IMG/VR virus record: IMGVR_UViG_3300032215_000563
Location: 1-22,251 of that record
Origin: a virus
DNA: 22,251 nucleotides
Direction: 5' to 3' (one strand)
Shown here: positions 15,858 through 21,977 of the stretch, one piece after another
Position numbering within the stretch: position 1 is the first letter of the stretch
Layout of the letters: each line of letters opens with the position of its first letter
Position numbers and translations under genes: made by a program
The notes under the pieces: generated by a model
Told to the model about the DNA's origin: nothing
What the model saw: the letters and a program-made list of their open reading frames with translations, nothing else
Databases searched by the model: none

Positions 15858-16816
15858 ATATTTTAGTAACAGGTGGATTAGGATTGATTGGTCACAATGT
15901 AGTTAAGCGACTGCAAGACCAAGGACATATGGTATCTATCCTAGATATCAAGACAGACTATGGAATCATTCCTCACTCTGAAATTAATTACTTGATGTCC
16001 GAACGTAGAAAAAAAATTGATGCATATAGCTATATCTATGAACGTGATATTTGTGATGCGGATGAGGTTGAATATGTTTTTAATATTGAACAGCCTGAAA
16101 TTGTAATTCACATGGCTAGCTTTCCTAGACAGAAAGTTGTGAATGCAAACCCAGCATTAGGTAGTCGTACTATGAGTGAAGGATTACTCAATCTGTTGGA
16201 AGCTAGCAATAAATATGAAGTAAGGAAGTTTATCTATATCAGCAGTTCAATGGTATACGGTGACTTTAGTGATGATGTTACGGAAGATGCCATCTGTAAC
16301 CCCCAAGGACAATATGGCATTATGAAATTAGCAGGAGAATGGCTTGTTAGAGATTATACTCGTAGAACTAATATTGTGCATACTATCATTCGCCCTAGTG
16401 CTGTTTATGGACCTCTGGATGTAGAAGATAGAGTAATAAGTAAATTTTTACTTGCCGCAATGCGCGGAGAAACTATTCAGGTTAACGGTGTAACAGAAAC
16501 ACTAGACTTCACATATGTGGATGATGCCGCAGATGGAATCGTTGCTGCCGCATTGTCTGACAATACAGAAAACAAGACATACAATATCACAAAAAGTCAC
16601 AGTGTAACACTATTAGAAGCCGCACGTATGGCACTAGAACTTGCTGGAGGCGGCATGTTGACAATAAGAGATAGAGATTTAGACTTTCCAAGCAGGGGAG
16701 CATTGAATATTGATGCAGCCAGACGTGATTTTGGCTTTGACCCCAAAGTTGATGTAGCTGAGGGATTCAAAATATACTATGATTGGTTAAAGTCAGACTC
16801 ATATTTTAATAAATAA
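15854..16816 (+). CDS. NAD-dependent epimerase/dehydratase (320 aa)
   Basis: Extended short-chain dehydrogenase of the nucleotide-sugar epimerase type. The NAD-binding TGGLGLIG is at residues 6-13. The catalytic group is present: SSS at 130-132 followed by MVYG, and Tyr154-x3-Lys158 (YGIMK). A PSAVYGP substrate-loop motif follows. The family acts on sugar nucleotides such as UDP-glucose; exact substrate cannot be read here. The ATG at 15854 is chosen because the Rossmann motif starts right there and it overlaps the previous stop (ATGA), with AAGGA at 15837; the frame is open further upstream but inside the 15639 gene. It may supply sugars for surface or DNA glycan modification (inference). 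Confidence 0.9.
   Translation: MNILVTGGLGLIGHNVVKRLQDQGHMVSILDIKTDYGIIPHSEINYLMSERRKKIDAYSYIYERDICDADEVEYVFNIEQPEIVIHMASFPRQKVVNANPALGSRTMSEGLLNLLEASNKYEVRKFIYISSSMVYGDFSDDVTEDAICNPQGQYGIMKLAGEWLVRDYTRRTNIVHTIIRPSAVYGPLDVEDRVISKFLLAAMRGETIQVNGVTETLDFTYVDDAADGIVAAALSDNTENKTYNITKSHSVTLLEAARMALELAGGGMLTIRDRDLDFPSRGALNIDAARRDFGFDPKVDVAEGFKIYYDWLKSDSYFNK
16808..16815 (+). promoter_or_regulatory. T4-late-like promoter for the spanin pair
   Basis: AATAAATA, seven of eight matches to TATAAATA, overlaps the epimerase stop. With its first base as -13, transcription starts exactly at the ATG at 16821. No Shine-Dalgarno is present, so a leaderless late transcript is likely. Confidence 0.5.
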
Positions 16817-16820
16817 CTAT

Positions 16821-17270
16821 ATGTGGATAATATCATTTTTGCCCGATTGGGTCTTTCATGCAATGTTAGCAGTAGGTGTACTGGGAACATTTGTAGGTTC
16901 TGTACTGGGTACGGTACCTAGCAGTATCAAACTATATGCCCTTCCTATTCGTGCTATTAGTTTAATTGTGCTTTCTTTTGCATTATACTTAGAAGGTGGA
17001 TTAGCAGACTATGCCGCTTGGGAACTTAAAGTTAAAGAAGTTGAGGCTAAGTTAGCACTAGCTGAGGCACAAAGTGCAAAAGAAAATACAAAGATTGTAA
17101 CCAAAGTAGTTACAAAAACACAGATTGTACGTACACGCGGTGAAGATGTTATCAAGTATGTTGACCGTGAAATTATCAAATATGATGAGAAGTTCGCAAA
17201 AGGTGGGGTGTGTGAAATACCACAAGAATTTATTAAAGCACACAATGATTCTGCGGAGCAACCAAAATGA
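16821..17270 (+). CDS. Probable inner-membrane spanin, i-spanin-like (149 aa)
   Basis: The N-terminus has two likely membrane spans (about residues 8-30 and 41-58). A helical, coiled-coil-prone region follows (about 68-95, KVKEVEAKLALAEAQSAKEN), then a periplasmic-type tail ending CEIPQEFIKAHNDSAEQPK. That tail resembles the conserved C-terminus of many phage Rz-like i-spanins (recalled from family knowledge, not searched). The next gene is a small lipoprotein overlapping by ATGA, the usual i-spanin/o-spanin layout. i-Spanins join the inner and outer membranes during lysis. The second membrane span is unusual for an i-spanin; a holin-like or fused function is an alternative. Confidence 0.6.
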   Translation: MWIISFLPDWVFHAMLAVGVLGTFVGSVLGTVPSSIKLYALPIRAISLIVLSFALYLEGGLADYAAWELKVKEVEAKLALAEAQSAKENTKIVTKVVTKTQIVRTRGEDVIKYVDREIIKYDEKFAKGGVCEIPQEFIKAHNDSAEQPK

Positions 17271-17554
17271 ATTTATTTAAATTATTTGTACTAGCAATTT
17301 TTATTATACTTGCATTCCTTGCAACAGGATGCTCAACAGTAGTACCAGTTACTGCTAAATTCCCTGAAGTCCCAGAAAGGTTATTAGAAAAATGCCCTCA
17401 GCTAAAAAAATTAGAAGAAGAAACAAAGTTAAGCGACATAAGTAAGACGGTTACAATAAACTATACCACTTACTATGAATGTGCTGTTAAGCACGATGCA
17501 TTCGTAGAGTGGTATAAAATTCAAAAAGATATTTTTGATAAAGCAGGAAAATAA
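17267..17554 (+). CDS. Probable outer-membrane spanin lipoprotein, o-spanin-like (95 aa)
   Basis: N-terminal lipoprotein signal: hydrophobic LFVLAIFIILAF followed by a lipobox LATGC, with Cys22 as the likely lipidated residue. The mature part is about 74 residues with a charged helical stretch (LEKCPQLKKLEEETKL). The small lipoprotein partner overlapping the preceding i-spanin-like gene (ATGA) is typical of two-component spanins that fuse the outer membrane at lysis. GGAG lies upstream of the ATG at a usable spacing. Its stop abuts directly on the stop of the convergent nuclease gene. Confidence 0.65.
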   Translation: MNLFKLFVLAIFIILAFLATGCSTVVPVTAKFPEVPERLLEKCPQLKKLEEETKLSDISKTVTINYTTYYECAVKHDAFVEWYKIQKDIFDKAGK

Positions 17555-18370
17555 TTACTCCGCATTCTTTCCGCACTTAGCACGTTTAGCGTTAGTTAAT
17601 GCGCCATAGTCAACTGGCCATTCTTTTCCCGGCTGCAATTCTGTAGCGTTTTTAGGGAAAGCATAAGTTACTCCCGCTTGTTTCTGTATATCAGCAACCG
17701 ATACACGGAACTTAGTTAAATCATTACCCAAGTTAACATATGGTTTAGTATGAGGGAATACCCATCCAGCAACTTGCCCTGTAGTTTGATTAATTACAAT
17801 CTTGTAGTAAGCATGCGGAACAATAATTCCCTTACCAATAGTCAAATCACCTGCACCATACAATGCACCTACATAAACAGTTAGGGGTTGTTTTAATTGG
17901 ACTGCCCAACCTCTAACACTTGTCTCTAATAGTTTCCATATACCACGATTCAATGAACCATGTTGTGGATACATGTTAGTCATTAAGAAACTCTCATACT
18001 CTACTTGTTGAGTCCAACTTAAGTCACCGTCAGGTACTGCATGACCTTTGTCATATCCAGTACCAGCATAGTCATCCGGTGTTGCACCGCCAGCTATACT
18101 CTTGTCAGCAACAAACGCATTAGTACGTGGAAAACAACCTAATGCATTCTGTGGTAGTAATGTATATGCTACATAGACTGGAATCTTAACAGGAGCATCA
18201 TATGCTACAAGATAAGCCTCACGACAGATTGGGGTTGCTGGACGAGCAGTGTTTGCAAATCCATAAGGGCTATGAACTTGACATGCTTGTACTGGGTTAG
18301 GTGCTCGTTGGTCCCAGGAAAAGCTACTTGACGATGCTAGAGCCAGCATCAAAGCTAATAATATACGCAT
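17555..18370 (-). CDS. Exported DNA/RNA non-specific endonuclease (271 aa)
   Basis: Member of the NUC (Serratia nuclease-like, His-Me finger) family that cuts DNA and RNA with a divalent metal. The catalytic DKGH is at residues 107-110 (general base His110). The metal-binding helix segment TNMYPQHGSLNRGIWKLLE follows, with Asn141 as probable ligand. A signal peptide is evident (MRILLALMLALASSSSFSW), so the enzyme probably acts in the periplasm or outside. Six Cys residues may form disulphides, fitting export. The start has AGGAG at 18377-18381 and a late-promoter-like GATAAATA at 18393-18400. It converges on the spanin genes with no gap. Roles could be clearing DNA at lysis or cutting incoming superinfecting DNA; neither is shown. 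Confidence 0.9.
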   Translation of the reverse strand: MRILLALMLALASSSSFSWDQRAPNPVQACQVHSPYGFANTARPATPICREAYLVAYDAPVKIPVYVAYTLLPQNALGCFPRTNAFVADKSIAGGATPDDYAGTGYDKGHAVPDGDLSWTQQVEYESFLMTNMYPQHGSLNRGIWKLLETSVRGWAVQLKQPLTVYVGALYGAGDLTIGKGIIVPHAYYKIVINQTTGQVAGWVFPHTKPYVNLGNDLTKFRVSVADIQKQAGVTYAFPKNATELQPGKEWPVDYGALTNAKRAKCGKNAE

Positions 18371-18392
18371 ATTTGTCTCCTAAATATATGTA

Positions 18393-18400
18393 TATTTATC
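18393..18400 (-). promoter_or_regulatory. T4-late-like promoter of the nuclease gene
   Basis: Minus strand GATAAATA, seven of eight matches to TATAAATA, overlapping the stop of the upstream 19730 gene. Predicted start near 18387, leaving a 17-base leader with AGGAG at 18377-18381. Confidence 0.55.
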
Positions 18401-19730
18401 TTCGGTGATTCATTATCCTACGCATGGTAGCTAAATCATCATCACCTTCTTGTACAGGTTGCTCTGGTGTCGCAGGTCCCGCAGGTGCTGTGGTTGCTGT
18501 GGGTGCTCTTGGAGTTGCATTTGCAGGATTTGGTACAGGAGGTGTTGTTGCCGCCGGTGTGGTTTGGGGTGGCTCCATACCCATAGCCGCATAAGTTGAT
18601 GGACTTGCGACACCTGCTTGTGTATTAGGATCATTATTAGCTATTTTATTTTTGACTGTCTCCTGTGAATTAGCTATAGCTTGACCGTTTGCTTTGATAT
18701 TAGCCCCGGCTTGCTTCATATCAAAATTCTTAACAGCAGCCAAGTCATCATCACTCATGTTACGAATTTGCTGTTGTGCTTGGATAACTTCTTGTTGTTT
18801 TGCTTTTGGTAATTTTGCAAATGCCGGATCTTTAGTTATATCTTGTGCATTTGGCCCTCTATATTGTTGTGCAGTGGCAACGGCTTGTTTAGTCACCTCG
18901 GGCGTAATTTCAGAGTTTGAAACTGTGTCACCTAAAGATTTCATCATGCTTCCTGTATAAGCATCTTGAGCATTACGTCCTTGCATTCCGGCTTTAGCAG
19001 CTTCATAACCACCACGCATCATACTACCAGCTAATTGACCTTTTACAGCCTGTGCATCTGCGGCACTAACATGTCCTGCTTTGACTGCGGCATCAGCCAT
19101 AGCTCCTGCGTCTTTGTAGTTATTATATTGTTGTCCAACCGCAGTTTTTGCTTGTTGAAAGTTTGATGGCTCTTCCTCATCTAATTCTTGTTTACCAAAT
19201 GCAAGTCTACGAATTTCTGCTAATTCAGCTTCTTCTTCCATTGTTTGTGGTTGGTCGGGTTCACCTTGTGTATACTGCATACTTGTCTGTACAGGAGCAT
19301 TCTCATCTCCTTGTTGATTTACTGTTGCTTTAGCAACCCCCATATCATATGACATGTTTGCAGATGTTTGTTTTCCTGCAGGGTCTTGATACTGAGTTGC
19401 ATCTAAACTGCCATCGTTGTATCTTTGTTTTTGTCCACCGGAAGCAATTCCCTTACCCTGTGCGCTACCTGTATATGTTTTCTTTGAATAACCATTTAAA
19501 CTTGGGGTAGTGTGTGAAATGGGTGTACCTTGAACACTGGTTACGTCGGATCCCATACCACTTGTTGTAGTCTGTTTTCCGGTACTAGTATCAATAGTAG
19601 TTCTTTGTCCTGCAGGACCTTCTTTACCATTGGCATAAAAATCAGCCGTATTTGCAAAGCGACTTACGCCCTCTTCTTCTGTTAATCTATTCAGCATAGA
19701 AACGTATGCTTTTACATATTTCGAGTCCAT
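18396..19730 (-). CDS. Unknown Ala/Gln-rich protein with Pro/Thr-rich tail (444 aa)
   Basis: Not recognised. The frame is open further upstream to 19865, but the ATG at 19730 is preferred: it has AAGGAA at 19736-19741 and a late-promoter-like motif at 19754-19761, and the longer form would overlap the divergent gene. The N-terminus (DSKYVKAYVSMLNRLTEEEG) is helical and is followed by a Gly/Ser/Thr-rich segment. The middle is Ala/Gln-rich and helical, and the C-terminal 80 residues are a Pro/Ala/Thr linker. Two short similar motifs occur: EAELAEIRRLAFG in the middle and DDDLATMRRIMNHRR at the very end. A virion or internal head protein is possible given late-type control, but not proven. Confidence 0.8.
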   Translation of the reverse strand: MDSKYVKAYVSMLNRLTEEEGVSRFANTADFYANGKEGPAGQRTTIDTSTGKQTTTSGMGSDVTSVQGTPISHTTPSLNGYSKKTYTGSAQGKGIASGGQKQRYNDGSLDATQYQDPAGKQTSANMSYDMGVAKATVNQQGDENAPVQTSMQYTQGEPDQPQTMEEEAELAEIRRLAFGKQELDEEEPSNFQQAKTAVGQQYNNYKDAGAMADAAVKAGHVSAADAQAVKGQLAGSMMRGGYEAAKAGMQGRNAQDAYTGSMMKSLGDTVSNSEITPEVTKQAVATAQQYRGPNAQDITKDPAFAKLPKAKQQEVIQAQQQIRNMSDDDLAAVKNFDMKQAGANIKANGQAIANSQETVKNKIANNDPNTQAGVASPSTYAAMGMEPPQTTPAATTPPVPNPANATPRAPTATTAPAGPATPEQPVQEGDDDLATMRRIMNHRR

Positions 19731-19752
19731 TTGTGTTCCTTGGAAGTATGTA

Positions 19753-19769
19753 GTATTTATGATAAATAC
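19753..19769. promoter_or_regulatory. Palindromic divergent T4-late-like promoter pair
   Basis: GTATTTAT, G, ATAAATAC: a perfect 8-1-8 palindrome. Read each way it gives CATAAATAC (minus) and GATAAATAC (plus), seven of eight matches to the late element. Predicted starts near 19748 (minus) and 19774 (plus) suit the genes at 19730 and 19790, each with a leader of about 16-18 bases. Confidence 0.6.
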
Positions 19770-19789
19770 ACTATAACGGAACACATAAT

Positions 19790-20548
19790 ATGGCATACGC
19801 AAATATTCTTTTAGGAACATTACCCAATGACGGGACGGGAGATCCGTTACGTGTAGCATTTGCAAAAATTAACAATAATTTTGCTATTTTAGAGGTAGTA
19901 GCTCAACCATCAGGACCAAATGGAGCTTTTCAATTTAAAACAACTTCAAATATAAACGGAGAAATCTCAAATACTATAGCTGGAACTAGTGCTTTAACAT
20001 TTGATGGCAGCAATGTTACTATAGGGACAAATATACTTCCTACAGCAAACATAGATATAGGTAGTCCAGCAAATACAATTCAGAATATATATGTAGGAAA
20101 CAGTATTAAAGTTGGCGGTGTTACACTAACTGGTACACCGGATACAGTTAGCTATTCTGCTACTGTAAGTGCTGTTAATCTTAAAGCTACTGATACATTG
20201 AGAATTGGTACTACTGTTTTAGTAGACAGTAGTGCATTTCAAGCAATCACTAGCAACAACAATGCTGACCAAACATTATATGAGATGCCAATGTCTCAAT
20301 TAAGAACAGCAAGATTTGAAATAACCTCAGTAGAATCTAATACGCAAAATAGTCAATTTGCAGTGGTAGAAGCTACTAAACAAAACAATAACTCAGATGT
20401 AAAGTATGTTGTATCTGGTACTATATTTGTAGGTACCGTGTTAACAAACTATAGTGTAACAACTACATTTGGACAATTAAAATTTAATGTATCTCCGTTC
20501 CTAAATAGCACTATAACTCATAGCGTAGTTGTTAAGATAAATACTTGA
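19790..20548 (+). CDS. Fibre-type structural protein (252 aa)
   Basis: The N-terminus carries LPNDGTGDPLRVAFAKINNNF, close to the NDGTGDxLRxAFxKINxNF motif common at the start of phage fibre and baseplate-associated proteins. The next part (ILPTANIDIGSPANTIQNIYVG) resembles a module of the giant fibre at about 8110-8200. The rest is beta-rich, ending in a strand-rich domain (about residues 130-252). It is probably a small fibre or attachment protein of the virion. Promoter: the palindromic late pair at 19753-19769; ribosome site weak (CGGA). The next gene starts one base past its stop. Confidence 0.8.
   Translation: MAYANILLGTLPNDGTGDPLRVAFAKINNNFAILEVVAQPSGPNGAFQFKTTSNINGEISNTIAGTSALTFDGSNVTIGTNILPTANIDIGSPANTIQNIYVGNSIKVGGVTLTGTPDTVSYSATVSAVNLKATDTLRIGTTVLVDSSAFQAITSNNNADQTLYEMPMSQLRTARFEITSVESNTQNSQFAVVEATKQNNNSDVKYVVSGTIFVGTVLTNYSVTTTFGQLKFNVSPFLNSTITHSVVVKINT
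20536..20543 (+). promoter_or_regulatory. T4-late-like promoter of the 20550 gene
   Basis: GATAAATA followed by C, seven of eight matches to TATAAATA, inside the last codons of the 19790 gene. The predicted start (20549) is one base before the ATG at 20550, which has no Shine-Dalgarno; a leaderless message is likely. Confidence 0.45.
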
Positions 20549-20549
20549 T

Positions 20550-20936
20550 ATGAGAGCAAATGAATTCATCAACGAGGGAGGTCCTCCCCGCGGTAAAATG
20601 GAAAAAGACCATGAAGATGCCACACCAGGACCTGGTAGTTATATTGCACGTGACGTAGGTGGATATGACCGTGTATATCATATGAATCGTTTTATGATGG
20701 CTACTGCTATGGCTGACGGCAAAAGTGGTAAAAAAGTGGATATGGATGTTGCAAGCCCTACAGAAAAATTCAATGGTATTCATCCATACACAGATGAAGA
20801 ACATAAAATGGTAAAGTCAGCTATGAAAACTGTGCCAGGTGAGTATCATAGAATGGCTAAATCAGGTAAACCTAAAGAAGGTTCCGGTGTTCACAAAATC
20901 AGCCCAGTCAGCGGTTTCAAAGGCTTTGGAAAATAA
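20550..20936 (+). CDS. Small basic protein with possible capsid-targeting leader (128 aa)
   Basis: Function unknown. The N-terminus MRANEFINE-G is like the short capsid-targeting leaders of T4 internal head proteins, and I7-N8-E9 before Gly fits the (L/I)-x-E cleavage rule of the T4 prohead protease. If so, the mature protein would begin at Gly10 and be packaged in the head. The rest is basic and Lys/Met/Gly-rich (KMEKDHEDATPGPGSYIARD, MADGKSGKKVDMD, HKISPVSGFKGFGK). It has no membrane span. It follows the fibre-type gene by one base and has its own late-like motif. The packaging role is inference. Confidence 0.75.
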   Translation: MRANEFINEGGPPRGKMEKDHEDATPGPGSYIARDVGGYDRVYHMNRFMMATAMADGKSGKKVDMDVASPTEKFNGIHPYTDEEHKMVKSAMKTVPGEYHRMAKSGKPKEGSGVHKISPVSGFKGFGK

Positions 20937-20954
20937 TTTGATACACTGTTTTTT

Positions 20955-20977
20955 GAATAAGTAATTTTATCTTATTC
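20955..20977 (+). other. Hairpin in the methyltransferase leader
   Basis: GAATAAG and CTTATTC can form a 7-bp stem with a nine-base A/T loop, ending just before the AGGA ribosome site of the gene at 20987. It may tune translation or protect the mRNA end; the stem is AT-rich and weak. Confidence 0.35.
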
Positions 20978-20986
20978 AGGAAAACT

Positions 20987-21679
20987 ATGATTGATATCAA
21001 CAACACGCTAGACTTAATTAAATTAAAATTCTACAACGAGTGGCTATATACAGCACATATCTATGAGGAAGGTGAAAGCGGTTTTCACCAACAACTTACT
21101 AAACAAGTAGTTGAAACTTACATTGACCCACTAAACTTAAAGAAAGATGCACATATCTTAGATTTGGGATGTGGTCCGGGTTATTTCTTAGATATGATGA
21201 AAGAGCGTGAGTATACTAATGTAACTGGTGTTACATTAAGTCCCGGAGATATCAAATTATGCGAAAGTAAAGGGCATAAAGTAAAACCATATGATTTAAC
21301 TTTCTTACCACAAAAAGACGGTTACTATGATGAAAGCGTAGACTTTATCTTCTTGCGTCATGCACTAGAACATAGCCCGTACCCAATCTTTTCATTAATG
21401 GAATATAATCGTATTCTTAAACAGGGTGGAAAGATTTACATTGAAGTTCCTGCTCCGGACTGCGACCGCAAGCATGAAACTAACCTAAATCACTATTCAA
21501 TCTTTGGTGCTACACAATTGGCAGCATTAATTGATAGAACAGGATTCTCCATCAATGCATTCAATACACTTGAATTTGATTTAGCAATCGGCGTAGATGA
21601 AGAAGGTAACAAAGTAGAAGTTAAAGAAAAATACTATTGCATTGTTGCTACTAAAGCCCGTCCCCTAGATATCAAATAA
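20987..21679 (+). CDS. Class I SAM-dependent methyltransferase (230 aa)
   Basis: Rossmann-type methyltransferase: motif I ILDLGCGPG at residues 57-65, a YDESVDFIFLRHALEHS segment near 115-130 that matches the Methyltransf_11/23-type post-motif, and GGKIYIEVPAPD. The substrate is not evident; no DNA-methylase catalytic motif (DPPY or a PC motif) is seen, so small-molecule, sugar or protein methylation is more likely. The ribosome site is AGGA about six bases before the ATG. Together with the epimerase it could belong to a glycan-modifying function, but the two genes are 4 kb apart. Confidence 0.85.
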   Translation: MIDINNTLDLIKLKFYNEWLYTAHIYEEGESGFHQQLTKQVVETYIDPLNLKKDAHILDLGCGPGYFLDMMKEREYTNVTGVTLSPGDIKLCESKGHKVKPYDLTFLPQKDGYYDESVDFIFLRHALEHSPYPIFSLMEYNRILKQGGKIYIEVPAPDCDRKHETNLNHYSIFGATQLAALIDRTGFSINAFNTLEFDLAIGVDEEGNKVEVKEKYYCIVATKARPLDIK

Positions 21680-21682
21680 TCT

Positions 21683-21690
21683 GATAAATA
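21683..21690 (+). promoter_or_regulatory. T4-late-like promoter of the 21695 gene
   Basis: GATAAATA followed by C, seven of eight matches to TATAAATA, between the methyltransferase stop and the ATG at 21695. The predicted start falls within one base of that ATG, and no Shine-Dalgarno is present. Confidence 0.45.
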
Positions 21691-21694
21691 CATC

Positions 21695-21976
21695 ATGTCC
21701 TTTGATGTATGGAAACAAGCTAAAATAATGAACGGATTTGACAAACTCAAATCTGTTCCTTCACGTCAAGAAAACCTCGATACTACATTAGAAGATTTAA
21801 AGAAACTTAGTGGAATTACTCCGCAAATTATCGGTGAAGAAAGCAATATAAGTATTACTGGAAACGAAAAAGGTCGACTAATGCGTGAACATAACATCAA
21901 ACCAGGTACTCCCGAGTGGTTTCAACTATGGTTCAGTAAACCATATTTGACTGGCGAAAAGCCTATAGGAAAATAA
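21695..21976 (+). CDS. Unknown small protein (93 aa)
   Basis: Not recognised. Soluble-looking, with charged helices (ENLDTTLEDLKKLSGITP) and an aromatic C-terminal part (GTPEWFQLWFSKPYLTGEKP). An ATG at 21728 is an alternative start but also lacks a ribosome site. It lies 15 bases after the methyltransferase and one base before the next gene. Confidence 0.75.
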   Translation: MSFDVWKQAKIMNGFDKLKSVPSRQENLDTTLEDLKKLSGITPQIIGEESNISITGNEKGRLMREHNIKPGTPEWFQLWFSKPYLTGEKPIGK

Positions 21977-21977
21977 C

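Noticed and set aside
19731-19865. Longer form of the 18396-19730 gene beginning at 19865
   Set aside because: It would overlap the divergent 19790 gene and its promoter; ATG 19730 has a strong ribosome site.
20937-20986. Sigma70 promoter (TGATACACT) before the methyltransferase
   Set aside because: The -10 matches only four of six and no -35 is found at 17 bases; too weak to list.
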